64,000 nt of DNA from DATMFV01 sp035555975 (GTDB taxonomy: Bacteria > Verrucomicrobiota > Verrucomicrobiia > Chthoniobacterales > Chthoniobacteraceae): positions 1 through 64,000 of the forward strand of contig DATMFV010000134.1 of NCBI GenBank assembly GCA_035555975.1. Reading direction: 5' to 3'. A program made the translations under genes and the position numbers. Within the stretch, counting starts at the first letter, position 1. Each line of letters opens with the position of its first letter. This document shows, piece after piece, positions 43,160 to 54,088 of the stretch. The notes beneath the pieces were generated by a model. That model did not search any database and was not told where the DNA came from. It saw only the letters and a program-made list of their open reading frames with translations.

Positions 43160-43508
43160 ATTCTTTAGGAGAGAAGTTCAACGTCGGCCAACTTCAGGGC
43201 GTCTCTTTCCGGCCTGCGCAAGGGGTTCCCGCGCAGGCCGTGCCTACAACGCCCCGGTGCGCCGCCGCTTCCAGGCACGCTCGAGCGGCGGCGGATCGCG
43301 AGAGGATCGCCGCAGAAAGGTGCCCGGTTGGCTCGGTCGTCACGGTTCGGGTCAAGGTCATCGGCTCGGAAATGGCTTGCCTTACAAGGGTGCCACCTTC
43401 TTCTCATACATCCGCAAGGTGGGGGTGTAAAGGGAGGAAATCTCCGCCCCGGCTCCCCGCCTCCCCGGGGGCGCGGGTCAAAGAAACTTTTTTCCAGAGC
43501 CCGTTTCT
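43160..43508. other. Intergenic region upstream of pdhA with a 10-bp perfect hairpin
   Basis: 349 bases without a gene, between the sugar transferase stop and pdhA. CGGCCTGCGC (43210-43219) and GCGCAGGCCG (43231-43240) form a perfect 10-bp stem with an 11-base loop. No T-run follows on either strand, so it is not a classic terminator; it could stabilise the pdhA leader or act with Rho. The rest holds GC-rich sequence and no convincing -35/-10 pair that I can name. Confidence 0.5.
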
Positions 43509-44900
43509 TTATCGCGCGCCGAGGCCGAAAAGGACCACGGGAATCGTCTTGAACAAAATTTTGATGTCGAGCCAGAGCGACCAGTTGTCGATGTAGTCGA
43601 GGTCGAGCCGCACCCAGTCCTGAAAGTTTTTCACATTGTTGCGCCCGCTGATCTGCCAGAGGCAGGTCAACCCCGGCTTGACGCTCAGGCGGCGGCGCTG
43701 GGCGGAGTTTTCAAACTGCTCCACCTCGTACAACGGCAGCGGGCGGGGGCCGACCAGGCTCATGCTCCCGTTGAGCACGTTGAAAAGCTGCGGCAACTCG
43801 TCCACGCTCGTCTTGCGCAGCCACCGGCCCAGGGGGGTGATCCTCGGGTCGTTCTCCACCTTGAAGACCGGGCCGCTCATCTCATTGCGGTCGGCAAGTT
43901 CCTGGCGGGCCTGCTCGGCGTCGCGGCGCATGGTACGGAACTTGTACATCGTAAACGGCTGCCCGTACCGGCCCCCCCGTTTCTGGCGGAAGATGATCGG
44001 CCCCGGCGAACTGCACCGCACCCCGATGGCGATCGCGATCATCAGCGGCAGCGCCAGCGTCAGCAACACCAGCGCCCCGATACGGTCCATCAGCTCCTTC
44101 ATCATCAACGCCCACGAAACATCGGGCGTGGTACGGAAGACCAGCATCGGTCGCGACCCGAGGACGTCGAAGCTCGGCCGGGCGATCGAGGTCTTGATAA
44201 AGTCGGCCACCAGCCACGCCTCCACCCCCTCGGTCTCGCACGCGCCGATCGCCTCCTGAAGCCGGTTCATCTGGGTGTGGCTCCCGGCAAAAATCACCCG
44301 GCTGATCGAGTGCTGGTGCAGCAGTTCCACCAGGTCCGCCAACGGCTGTTTTTCGATGTCGATCTGCGCGCGGATCTCCATGTCGATCAACTGCTCCTCG
44401 CTCAATTCCGCCACAAAGCGCGCCGTATCGCCCGGGGTTCCCGCCAGGAGCACCGGTTCGCGGGAGCGGCCCATCCGCGCCTGCGTACGAATCTTGAAAA
44501 GCACGAGTTGCTCCCGTACCATCAGGAAAACCACCGCATAGAGGGCAAAAAGGAGCACCACGGCGCGGCTCGGGATGTCGAAACGGAAAAAAACGATCGA
44601 ACCGCCGACGATCAGGCCGAGCCAGATGGCCGCCCGGGCGATCTGCTTGAGGCTGCGCCCGAACGTCTTCTGCAGCGGATGAACGTAATACCCATGCATC
44701 TCCAGCAGGATCGGCCCAAAGGGCATGATGATGAAAAGCAACCACCGGAACTGGTCGAACTTCGGGATCTGCCACGGCATCTCGAACCAGTCGGTCATGG
44801 AATAGCGGGTCACATGCGCCAGCCAAAACGCCAGCACCAGCAGGACGCCATCCAGAATCTGGAAAAATTGGAGATTGATTTCCTGTTTGCGACCCATCAT
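43509..44900 (-). CDS. Polyprenyl glycosylphosphotransferase (exopolysaccharide sugar transferase)
   Basis: About 463 residues. Four or five transmembrane segments lie in the first 140 residues (FFQILDGVLLVLAFWLAHVT; FRWLLFIIMPFGPILLEMHG; AAIWLGLIVGGSIVFFRF), then a nucleotide-fold-like domain (VLLAGTPGDTARFVAEL), another membrane segment, and the bacterial sugar transferase domain (SSPGPIIFRQKRGG, TMYKFRTMRRDAE, DELPQLFNVLNGSMSLVGPR). It puts the first sugar-1-phosphate on undecaprenyl phosphate for polysaccharide assembly. Two adjacent ATGs at 44900 and 44897 are possible starts. Confidence 0.92.
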   Translation of the reverse strand: MMGRKQEINLQFFQILDGVLLVLAFWLAHVTRYSMTDWFEMPWQIPKFDQFRWLLFIIMPFGPILLEMHGYYVHPLQKTFGRSLKQIARAAIWLGLIVGGSIVFFRFDIPSRAVVLLFALYAVVFLMVREQLVLFKIRTQARMGRSREPVLLAGTPGDTARFVAELSEEQLIDMEIRAQIDIEKQPLADLVELLHQHSISRVIFAGSHTQMNRLQEAIGACETEGVEAWLVADFIKTSIARPSFDVLGSRPMLVFRTTPDVSWALMMKELMDRIGALVLLTLALPLMIAIAIGVRCSSPGPIIFRQKRGGRYGQPFTMYKFRTMRRDAEQARQELADRNEMSGPVFKVENDPRITPLGRWLRKTSVDELPQLFNVLNGSMSLVGPRPLPLYEVEQFENSAQRRRLSVKPGLTCLWQISGRNNVKNFQDWVRLDLDYIDNWSLWLDIKILFKTIPVVLFGLGAR

Positions 44901-45015
44901 GAGGGGGAGAAGTAACTGCGGATCAAAACCATCAAGACACCGGGAACCATCGCCACACCACCTGCTTTCAGCGGGGACGTTACCTCCAGACGCCACCGCG
45001 GTTCAACTTAAAGAT

Positions 45016-45717
45016 ATGAAACAAGCCACTCTTTCAGAACCCGTTCCCGCACCGGGCAGCGTCGTCGGAACCATCCATAGCCCGGGAGCCGCGCAGGCGG
45101 CGCTGGAACTCGCTCCGGGTGCCGTCGATTTCCTCGAACTCCGCGTCGACGCCTTCACTACCACACCCGAACAGTTAAGCAAGCTGGAAACCATCGCCAC
45201 CCACCTCGCCCAGCCGTTGATCGTCACCGTGCGCCATCCCGAGGAAGGGGGGGCCAACCGCCTCGGTCCTTCCGAACGGCGCCAGCTCTTCGACCGCTTC
45301 CTGCCGCTGGCGACATTGATCGACCTGGAGCTTCGCTCGCTGGAGCTTCTGCCGGAGATGGTCCCGATCGCCCTGGAACGCGGGTGCGGTGTGATCCTTT
45401 CGTGCCACGATTTCCAGTCGACCCCCTCGCTCGAGACACTCCGGCGGCTCGCCGGGCAGGCCCGGGAAGCCGGGGGGACCCTCCTGAAGGTCGCCACCAC
45501 GGCGACGACCGCCAGCGACCTCTCCACCCTGCTCCGTTTCCTGACGGAGACGACCGCCCTGCCGCTTTCGGTGATGGGGATGGGGGTCTTTGGCAAAACC
45601 TCGCGCCTCGCCCTCGGCCGGGCCGGTTCGCGGCTCAATTACGGTTACCTCGACAGCCTTCAGGTCTCCGGGCAATGGCCTGCGGAACTGCTCAAGCAGC
45701 GCCTCGCGGAGTTGTAG
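45016..45717 (+). CDS. aroD: Type I 3-dehydroquinate dehydratase
   Basis: 233 residues. It removes water from 3-dehydroquinate in the shikimate pathway. DFLELRVDAF near the N-terminus, ILSCHDFQSTPSL with the catalytic His, and GGTLLKVATTATTASD with the Schiff-base Lys mark the type I enzyme. SVMGMGVFGKTSRLAL is the usual substrate-binding end. The start at 45016 (MKQATLSE) fits; upstream codons in the frame are not homologous. It is transcribed away from the sugar transferase. Confidence 0.93.
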   Translation: MKQATLSEPVPAPGSVVGTIHSPGAAQAALELAPGAVDFLELRVDAFTTTPEQLSKLETIATHLAQPLIVTVRHPEEGGANRLGPSERRQLFDRFLPLATLIDLELRSLELLPEMVPIALERGCGVILSCHDFQSTPSLETLRRLAGQAREAGGTLLKVATTATTASDLSTLLRFLTETTALPLSVMGMGVFGKTSRLALGRAGSRLNYGYLDSLQVSGQWPAELLKQRLAEL

Positions 45718-45777
45718 GAGCGGCAGGGCGAAACGGAGTCCAACGCCGCGGAGAGGGATCGCCCTCCCGGGCAACGG

Positions 45778-46416
45778 TTACTCCGCGCCCTTTTTCTTCA
45801 CCGGCTTGACCACCTCTTCGACGACCACCCTCGTGGGGCGTTCGGGCCGGCTCCCCGGGACCGGTTCGATCGCTTCGATCAGGACCGAGGGGCGCACCTT
45901 GTCCTGCTCCAGATCCTTGAGCTTGCGGGAGAGTTCGGCCTCGACCGGCTCCTTGATGGTGGCATCCTTTTTGATGATGCTGCGGCTCAGGAGCGTGTAG
46001 TAATTGCGCAACGCCGTCCGGCGGCCTTCGTAGGTTTTGGCGTCGCGGGCGAGGTCGCGCTGGGCGACGATCTCCGGCTCGCGCTGGGAAATCGTCTTGA
46101 GTTCGCGGATGCGGATGGCCGCGCGGAGCCGGTCGGCGGTCGAAACGCCGGTCGGCGCGGTGTCAAAGAAATTGGCATCGGTGGCGGGCAGGTCGGGCAG
46201 GAGCGGCAGCGGTTCGTCCATCGCCGGGTCGTAGGTCGCCGGAACGACCGGCTCTTCGGTCTGCACCGCCTGAAGGTCGATCTCCGCCGGGGGGGTCATC
46301 TCCTCCTCGGTCGCTTCCTGGGCCGCCACGGGCAACAACGCCCCGAAGAGGAGGGCGCAAAGGAGGCCAAACACCCCGGCAAAAGTGGAAAAACAGGAGA
46401 GGCGGGCGGTCTTCAT
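45778..46416 (-). CDS. Secreted protein of unknown function
   Basis: 212 residues. A signal peptide (FAGVFGLLCALLFGALLPVAAQ) is followed by an acidic, proline-rich stretch (residues about 34-80) and a basic helical domain (TADRLRAAIRIRELKTISQRE to KDATIKEPVEAELSRKLKDLE). The tail is rich in Lys/Arg and Val. Not recognised. The leader CAAACTCCCTTTCTCCA before ATG is pyrimidine-rich. It is divergent from pabB and probably periplasmic. Confidence 0.7.
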   Translation of the reverse strand: MKTARLSCFSTFAGVFGLLCALLFGALLPVAAQEATEEEMTPPAEIDLQAVQTEEPVVPATYDPAMDEPLPLLPDLPATDANFFDTAPTGVSTADRLRAAIRIRELKTISQREPEIVAQRDLARDAKTYEGRRTALRNYYTLLSRSIIKKDATIKEPVEAELSRKLKDLEQDKVRPSVLIEAIEPVPGSRPERPTRVVVEEVVKPVKKKGAE

Positions 46417-46503
46417 TGGAGAAAGGGAGTTTGAAAAAGCGAAGTCGCCACTTAAATCAGAAATCGGTTGCTTTGAAAAGAAGTCTCGTCACACCATGCG
46501 CAA

Positions 46504-47793
46504 GTGGCCATCTCGCCGCCCATCGCCTCATGTTCGTTGACGCTTTCTCCGGTGGAGGTCGCGGCCCGTCTGGCCGACCGCCCGGGGCTGGTCTTCCTTG
46601 ACTCCGCCCTGGAGTCGCCCCGGCCGAGGCTTTCGCTCGTCGCGGCGCGCCCCTCGAAGCTCCTCCGCGGCAGGACCGCGGGCGACTGGGAAGCGCTCGC
46701 GGCGGAACTTTCAGCCCGGCAGGTTTCGCCCTCCGCCGCCTTTCCCTCCGGCTGGCCCGCCGGGTTCGCCGCCGGGTGGGCGGAGTACGACGGCGCTTTC
46801 TGTTTCGGTTTTTACGACTCGCTGCTCCTCTACCGCCACCCGGAAAAGGAGCGCCCCGGGCAATGGCACGCGATCGGTCCGGAGGCGGCGGCTTTGGCGG
46901 CGGAGGTCGCCCGCCTCCCCGCTCCGCCCACGCCCGCGCCGCCCGAAGGGCTTTTTTTCCGGCATGAAATGAGCCGCGAGGGGTATATCGAACGCGTCGT
47001 GCGGGCCCAGCAGTTCATCGCGCAGGGCGACATCTACCAGGTCAACCTGACCCATCGCCTCGCCTCGCCGTGGCCCGCCGCCGCCGGGCCGCAGGAGGCG
47101 TTCGCGCTCTACCGGGCGTTGCGCCACGCCTCGCCCGCCCCGTACGGCGCTTACCTTCGCTTTCCGCAGCGCACCATCCTTTCCTCCTCGCCGGAGTTGT
47201 TCCTGCAAATTTCGGGCCGCCGCATCCGCACCCGCCCGATCAAGGGAACCCGCCCCCGCAAGGCCGACCCCGCCGCCGACCGCCAAAGCGCGGAGGAACT
47301 GCTCGCCTCGCCCAAGGAACGGAGCGAACTGATCATGATCACCGACCTGGAGCGCAACGATCTCGGGCAGATCTGCGAATACGGTTCGGTCACCGTCCCC
47401 GGGATGCTGCAACTCGAAACGTACGAACAGATTTTCCACCTCGTCTCCACCATCGAAGGGGTGTTGCGCCCCGAAATCGGAGCCGTCGAAGCGTTCCGGC
47501 GCTGTTTCCCGGGCGGCTCGATCACCGGCGCGCCGAAAAAGCGGGCGATGGAAATCATCGCGGAGTTGGAGCCAACGCCGCGCGGCCCGTACACCGGCGC
47601 GATCGGCTACTTCGGGTTCAACGGGGAGAGCCAGTTCAACATCACCATCCGCACCCTTTTTCTTGAGAAGGGCGAGGCGCATTTCCACGTCGGCGCGGGG
47701 ATCGTCGCCGATTCGATCCCGCCGCAGGAATGGCAGGAGACGCTCGACAAGGCCGCCGGAATCCTCAAGGCCGCCCGGCAGCGCCCGATGTGA
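46504..47793 (+). CDS. pabB: Aminodeoxychorismate synthase component I
   Basis: 429 residues, GTG start. The chorismate-binding domain is complete: FLQISGRRIRTRPIKGTRPR, RSELIMITDLERNDLGQIC, CFPGGSITGAPKKRAMEII and RGPYTGAIGYFG. The PIKGT motif with Lys is the mark of PabB rather than TrpE, which has Ala there. With a glutaminase (PabA) it makes 4-amino-4-deoxychorismate for folate. The N-terminal domain is shortened relative to the 450-residue forms. The first ATG in the region is out of frame, so GTG at 46504 is preferred. Confidence 0.9.
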   Translation: MAISPPIASCSLTLSPVEVAARLADRPGLVFLDSALESPRPRLSLVAARPSKLLRGRTAGDWEALAAELSARQVSPSAAFPSGWPAGFAAGWAEYDGAFCFGFYDSLLLYRHPEKERPGQWHAIGPEAAALAAEVARLPAPPTPAPPEGLFFRHEMSREGYIERVVRAQQFIAQGDIYQVNLTHRLASPWPAAAGPQEAFALYRALRHASPAPYGAYLRFPQRTILSSSPELFLQISGRRIRTRPIKGTRPRKADPAADRQSAEELLASPKERSELIMITDLERNDLGQICEYGSVTVPGMLQLETYEQIFHLVSTIEGVLRPEIGAVEAFRRCFPGGSITGAPKKRAMEIIAELEPTPRGPYTGAIGYFGFNGESQFNITIRTLFLEKGEAHFHVGAGIVADSIPPQEWQETLDKAAGILKAARQRPM

Positions 47794-47835
47794 TGCAAAC
47801 TTGCGTCCGCGCCAAAAAAGCGTACGACTGGACCC

Positions 47836-49226
<1,391 letters not shown>

Positions 49227-49233
<7 letters not shown>

Positions 49234-51215
49234 GCGACGTTCCGTATCCGTTCGCGGATCGCCGCCGGTGCGCCCCGGGCGAGCGCTTCGTGGTAATACG
49301 CCCCGGCCTCTTCGTAGCGGCCAAGGGTTTCGCAACTCCGCCCGGCGATTTCGTACGCCACGGGAAAGCCGGGGGCGAGCGCCATCGCCTGCCGCGCCGT
49401 CGCCAGCGCCTCCGCGCCGTTCCCCTGCCCGAGTTGCGCCTCCGCCAGCCGGAGGTGGTGAAAATCATCGAGCGGCGCCAGGGCGACGAGCTGGCGAAAC
49501 GCCCGCACGGCCTGCGCGTAGTGCGCCGCCCGGTGCTCCTCCTTTGCAAGGGCCAGCCACGCCTCCCCCTCCGTACGCCAGAGCGAGGGGTTGGCCGGGG
49601 CGTCGGCGAGGCCCCGGGCCGCCTCCAGCCGGGCCGTGCGCGGGTCTCCCCGCAGCAGCGCGTTCTCCGCCTTCAAGTGATGCCATTCGCCCCGGGCGGT
49701 CGCGCTCAACCCGGGCAGGGCGATCCCCAGGCCGAGGAGGGCGGCGACCGCGGGGATGCGCCACCACCCGGCCCGCGTCTGCCTTCCATGCGCGTTGTGC
49801 GAAGCGAGCATCCCGAGCAGCGCCGCCGCGAGCAGGGCGTTGGCGGGAACCTGAAGGTTGAAGTCAAACCCGGCATGGAGGCTCCACGCCGCCAGCACAG
49901 CCACCCCGCCCACCAGCAGCGCCACCTGGTTGCTGCCCGGCCAGCGGCCGCTCTCCAGCCGGCGAAATGCGTCGAGGCACGAACCGACCGCCACCGACCC
50001 GTGGAGCGCCACCACCGCCAACAGCCACCCGAGCACCGGCAGGCCGAACTCCGCCGCCGCCTGAAGCCAGTCGTTGTGGACATAAAGATCGTCGAGCCGC
50101 CACCCCGGCGGGCGTGCTTCCCGGGCCCGGTAACGAAACGAACCGGCTCCCCCGCCCTGCCACGGGTGCGCCGCCGCCTGTTCCCACGCCACCGGCCAGA
50201 GATCGCGCCGGTAGAGGTCGGCAACCCCGCCTGCCAACCGTCTGCCGACCCCCCACTGCCGCCCCGCTGCCCAGAAGGCGCTCCATGCCACGGCAGCCAC
50301 GAGCACGGCAAACACGCCCCGAAGAAGCCAGCGCCGCCGGTGACCGCAGAGCGCCACCGCCCTCAAACCGAGCACGGCGTAGACCGCCAGGCCGACCGCC
50401 AGCGCCAGCGCCGCCCCGCGGCTCGCCGTTAAAAGCAACGCGTAACCGGCCGCCGCCGCCATCGACAAAAAGCCAAGCCGGGCGATCCATCCGCCCCGGC
50501 CAAGCGCGGCAAAGGAGAGCCCCATGAGGGTAGCCAGCGTCAGCAACCAGCCGAGGTGGTTCGGGTTCAGGTAAAACCCGCGCGCCCGGGTCGCCGCGCC
50601 TTCGCCGTACCATTGCCGCAACTGTTCGCTAAACTCGGGCGTCAGCCACGACGGCGCGACCCCGTATACCTGCGCCGCGCCGAGGCCCGCCTGTACCAGC
50701 GCGCCCAAAAGCAGCAAGGCCAACAGGAGCAGCCGCCACCGCAGGCGGGTCAAAGCGAGCGAAGTCACCAGATAGGCGGCCATGGCGGCGCAGATGAGCC
50801 GCATCAGAAGCATCCCTTCCCACGGGGTGGGCTCCCCGGCGCAGCGCCAGAGCAGCCAGAGGCCGCCCGCCGCCGTCCAGAACGGCAGCCCGATGGGTAG
50901 CGATGGGCGTTGCCGCGAAAAGGCCACCTTGGCGGCGGAGATCAGGCAGGTGAGCGCCAGCAGCCCGTAACCGGGCAGGGCAAAGACCGGGCGCATCGCC
51001 CCGCCATAAAAATACTGCTCCGCGAGCAACGCCGCCGCCAGCAGCACCGCCACCACCGCGCCCAAAGGGTCGCCGCCGGTTGGGCGGGACCGGCGGCGAC
51101 CCCCGGCGGACCCGGCGCGAGGAAGGAGCGCGGAGGGTGCCACCGGGTCAAATTCCACCAGAAAGAGGCTGCCCTCTATGGAAACCTTCTGTGTCGTGCG
51201 GCGGTCGGCTGGCAT
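49227..51215 (-). CDS. O-antigen ligase-like membrane protein with TPR tail
   Basis: About 662 residues. Around ten hydrophobic segments lie between residues 50 and 500. The Wzy_C-type ligase loop includes ARGFYLNPNHLGWLLTLA and AAHPWQGGGAGSFRYRA ... YVHNDWLQAAAEFG. The C-terminal 160 residues form tetratricopeptide-like repeats (HYAQAVRAFRQLVALAPLDD; NGAEALATARQAMALAPGFP). It probably attaches or polymerises a glycan at the outer face of the membrane. The start is ATG at 51215; a TTG at 51224 overlaps the stop of the SUMF1 gene. Last gene of a three-gene operon. Confidence 0.85.
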
Positions 51216-51220
51216 GGCTC

Positions 51221-52177
51221 TCAAGACGCAGGGTCCCTCTCCTCAATCTCGCGGTCGATCACCACACCGGGAGGCCACATGAAAAGCCCTCCCGGCCAGA
51301 GCCCGGGGTAGCTATAAACCGGCACCGCCTCGCCCACCGGCGGGGGCTCCTCTCCCACAACGGGAGGCAGCACTTCCTTCCCGTCGGGCCTCGCGGTCGG
51401 CAGGGCGACGATCCGAAAACCGTCCGAAGCGCGGCGGCTGCGCGGTGAGGTCGCCCAGACCTGGGGAAAGAGCCTTTCGCGCCCCCGCGCGGCAACCGGT
51501 TGCAGGCCGTCCCACCGGGGGGCCCGGTCGACCACTTCCCCGACCGCGCCGCCCCGCACGCTTTTCGGCCAGCGGCTCAGGCGGCTGTACCCGGGGGGCG
51601 TCGCCCCTTCCTCTCCCGAGCCGGGATAATACCAGGCCGCCTTGTACCATTCGTTTTCATTAGCTACCACATAGCGGGCTCCCGGTTGCCGGATCGTGGG
51701 AGCGCCTTCCGAAGCGATCAGATCGTAGGAGCCGGTCCCGGTGTCGCTCTGCGGGGTCGCCCCGTTCTCCAGCCAGTTGGCAAACCGGGCGGCGGAAGGC
51801 CAGTCGACATGGAAGACCGGCTGGTCGCCCCGCCCCGGTTTGAGCCGGTAGCGTTCGCCCTCGCCCGCCGCTTCGTCCCGCACGATGCCCCCTTGAGAGG
51901 AAGCCATGCGGGAATCGTAAAGGTCGAGCCGGTTTTCCCCTGTCGGGTCGACCTCGTTGAGAAACCGGGCGTAGTGGCGATTGAGCACCCGCGAGCGCGT
52001 GATCTCGTACGGGTAGCCTACGGCTCCATAGCCGTTTTCGTCGGGAGGATTCCCCGGCGCCCCAATGGCAATCATCCGGGGTATCGCCTCCGCCGCAGGC
52101 AGCGAAGCCGACAGGCACAGAAAACAGCCGATCCCGATGGCCGCTCTCCACCATCGCCGCATGTCCCCGGTCCTCAT
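51221..52177 (-). CDS. SUMF1-domain secreted protein without catalytic cysteines
   Basis: 318 residues. Signal peptide (AAIGIGCFLCLSASLPAAEA), then a formylglycine-generating-enzyme-like fold: PYEITRSRVLNRHYARFLNEV, QPVFHVDWPSAARFANWLE and VVANENEWYKAAWYYPGSG, ending with RRASDGFRIVALP. The mature part has no Cys at all, so it cannot be a copper-type formylglycine-generating enzyme; it is more likely a binding protein of that fold. It lies 2 bases after the PEP-CTERM gene and 5 before the ligase-like gene. Confidence 0.82.
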   Translation of the reverse strand: MRTGDMRRWWRAAIGIGCFLCLSASLPAAEAIPRMIAIGAPGNPPDENGYGAVGYPYEITRSRVLNRHYARFLNEVDPTGENRLDLYDSRMASSQGGIVRDEAAGEGERYRLKPGRGDQPVFHVDWPSAARFANWLENGATPQSDTGTGSYDLIASEGAPTIRQPGARYVVANENEWYKAAWYYPGSGEEGATPPGYSRLSRWPKSVRGGAVGEVVDRAPRWDGLQPVAARGRERLFPQVWATSPRSRRASDGFRIVALPTARPDGKEVLPPVVGEEPPPVGEAVPVYSYPGLWPGGLFMWPPGVVIDREIEERDPAS

Positions 52178-52179
52178 GG

Positions 52180-53145
52180 CTACCCCTGGCCTCCTGCGGT
52201 AAAATGGCGGCGACGCAGCATCCAGAGCACCCCCAGGGCCCCCGCCAGCAGGGCATAGGTGCCTGGTTCGGGGATGACATCGACATAGATCGAGCCTGCG
52301 GAAATCTCATAGATCGTATCCGACGTGCCGAGCCCGCCGAGGATCTGGGCCCCGACCGTCGACGACGCGCTCCACTGGATGAGCAGCGGGCCGTCGCTCT
52401 GGTCGTAGTTGAACCCGACCTGGACACCGTAGTTGGAGGGGAGCAGATCGGTGACGCCAAGGATGTCGGGCAAGCCGACCCCCTGATAAAGAATCTCGCT
52501 TCCCGCGCTGATCGTGAGGCTGATGTCGCCGAAGATGTCGGGATTCCCGCTTAAAAGGCTGTTGTTGAGGAAGGCGTCGAACTCGTAGATATAGCGATTG
52601 CTCGGAGCGACCCACGTTTCGCTTCCGATGATGCTCGCCTGCGAAAGCCAGGTCATCGGAAGGGAGACGGAGGCGAGGTCGGAGAGCAGGCCGGTGTTGA
52701 CAATATCAAACCGCATGGAGCCGGTGCCGGTGGTCAACGTCCGGGCGCTGCTGGTGGCGAGGATGACGGGCTCGAACGGCGGCGTGTTGGTGCCGACGCT
52801 GGCGGAGCCGGAGGCGCTCAGACCCCACCCTCCTCCCGAACCTGAGGCAGGCAGGCTGCTATACCCGATGCCGACATAAGGCGGGGCGGGCGGGGGCGCC
52901 GTCACGGTGTTGGCAGATCCATAGTCAAATTGAAGCTGTTGGTCGGCAGTGGAACCGTCTGCATATGGTTTTTCCCAGACCTGCGCCGATGCCTGCTCCG
53001 CAGAGGCCAATCCAAGCGCCCCGAAAGCAACGGCGGAAAGTAGAAGGGCTTTTTGAAACCTTCCGATCCTTCCGGACCGGAACCCGGTCAGGGGTGAGAC
53101 GAGACGACTCCGCATTCCATGGTATGTTGTATGGTAGGTTTTCAT
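52180..53145 (-). CDS. PEP-CTERM surface protein
   Basis: About 321 residues. A long N-terminal signal region (KALLLSAVAFGALGLASAEQASA), a beta-rich body, and a C-terminal PEP-CTERM tail (VIPEPGTYALLAGALGVLWMLRRR). First gene of an operon with the SUMF1 and O-antigen-ligase-like genes. Starts at 53145 (MKTYHTTY) and 53115 are both plausible; the upstream ATG at 53199 is less likely. The body is not recognised. Upstream repeats at 53163-53234 may be control sites. Confidence 0.85.
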   Translation of the reverse strand: MKTYHTTYHGMRSRLVSPLTGFRSGRIGRFQKALLLSAVAFGALGLASAEQASAQVWEKPYADGSTADQQLQFDYGSANTVTAPPPAPPYVGIGYSSLPASGSGGGWGLSASGSASVGTNTPPFEPVILATSSARTLTTGTGSMRFDIVNTGLLSDLASVSLPMTWLSQASIIGSETWVAPSNRYIYEFDAFLNNSLLSGNPDIFGDISLTISAGSEILYQGVGLPDILGVTDLLPSNYGVQVGFNYDQSDGPLLIQWSASSTVGAQILGGLGTSDTIYEISAGSIYVDVIPEPGTYALLAGALGVLWMLRRRHFTAGGQG

Positions 53146-53162
53146 AAGATCACCGTAATAGT

Positions 53163-53234
53163 CCCTGTTTTTCCGAAAACTGCCTAGATGGGTAAGCATC
53201 CATTCCTTACAGGGGCTTAATTCCCCTGTTTTTC
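53163..53234. promoter_or_regulatory. Repeats upstream of the PEP-CTERM/SUMF1/ligase operon
   Basis: CCCTGTTTTTC occurs twice in the same orientation (53163-53173 and 53224-53234), 61 bases apart. The distal copy is part of a perfect inverted repeat ACAGGGG/CCCCTGT (53209-53215 with 53223-53229, 7-base loop) followed on the plus strand by TTTTT. It could be an operator or a plus-strand terminator-like hairpin; no plus-strand gene precedes it, which favours control of the minus-strand operon. Confidence 0.35.
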
Positions 53235-53279
53235 ATGCATCCGGGGGAATGACTACCCTCGAATCGTCGCTTGGGCGGC

Positions 53280-53933
53280 CTACAGGCTCACCAGACCGTT
53301 GCGGATGGCAAAATGCGTCAGCCGAACGGCATCGTGCAGTTGAAGCTTGTTCATCATCCGCTCCCTGTATTTCTCCGCGGTTTTGACCGCAATGCCGAGC
53401 CGGTCGGCCATCTCCTTGGTGGAAAACCCTTTGGCGATCAGGCAAAGCGCCTGTTCCTCGCGATCAGTCAGCGAAGGGTGGTCCCTGTTTTCCTGAAACA
53501 ATGGCATCTCCATGGCGGGGGAAAAATAAAAGCCGCCGCCGAGAACGCTTCCAATGGCCTGGACGAGCCGATCAAGCGGATCTTCCTTGAACACGATCCC
53601 ATGCACCCCGGCGGCCACCAGCGAACGGCAGAAATCGGGGTAGGACCAGCGTGCGAAAAGAAGGATGCGCGGGGCGCTCTCAAGCCGGCGAAGCCGCAGA
53701 ACCAGATCACGCGGGGCGGGATCGCCGCTCGAGCCGTCCATGATCACCAGTTCGGGCGTTTTCTCTCGACAGGCGCGGAGGGCTTCCTCTCCCGCCCGGC
53801 ATTGGCCCACCACGCGGTAGCCGCATGGATGACGGGTCAGAAAATGTGCGAGCAGGTTGCTCGTTGAAAGATGGCCGTCCACCAAGAGAATCGAAGGCTG
53901 GGCCTGTCCTGGAGAAAAATCTGGGGTCTTCAT
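53280..53933 (-). CDS. NarL/LuxR-type response regulator with atypical receiver
   Basis: About 217 residues: an N-terminal receiver domain (residues 12-125) and a C-terminal LuxR helix-turn-helix (SLTDREEQALCLIAKGFSTK, then KTAEKYRERMMNKLQLHDAV). The phospho-acceptor Asp (ELVIMDGSSG) and the Lys (IVFKEDP) are kept. The acidic pair is reduced to one Asp (LLVDGHLS), and the switch Thr/Ser position reads ILLFARW. No sensor kinase is adjacent. It sits upstream of the PEP-CTERM operon, in the same direction, and may control it. Confidence 0.88.
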   Translation of the reverse strand: MKTPDFSPGQAQPSILLVDGHLSTSNLLAHFLTRHPCGYRVVGQCRAGEEALRACREKTPELVIMDGSSGDPAPRDLVLRLRRLESAPRILLFARWSYPDFCRSLVAAGVHGIVFKEDPLDRLVQAIGSVLGGGFYFSPAMEMPLFQENRDHPSLTDREEQALCLIAKGFSTKEMADRLGIAVKTAEKYRERMMNKLQLHDAVRLTHFAIRNGLVSL

Positions 53934-54088
53934 TGACAAAAAGGCAGTTCCTTTCTTCACGCCGCCCGATGGGCATGAAGATTTGATCAGGAATTCGCTT
54001 CCCGACCGAGAACCATGGGTAGGTATTTCAGGCCGACCGGTCGGATGCAGCCATCGGCAACTCCCCTATCCCGGCAAGGGTTGCCACC

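Noticed and set aside
43210..43240. Hairpin called as intrinsic terminator
   Set aside because: No T-run on either strand, so it was listed as part of the intergenic region only.
46504..47793. Anthranilate synthase component I (TrpE)
   Set aside because: The PIKGT motif with Lys points to PabB; TrpE has Ala at that place.
51221..52177. SUMF1 protein as the maturase of the sulfatase at 9935-11317
   Set aside because: The mature protein has no cysteine, which formylglycine-generating enzymes need.
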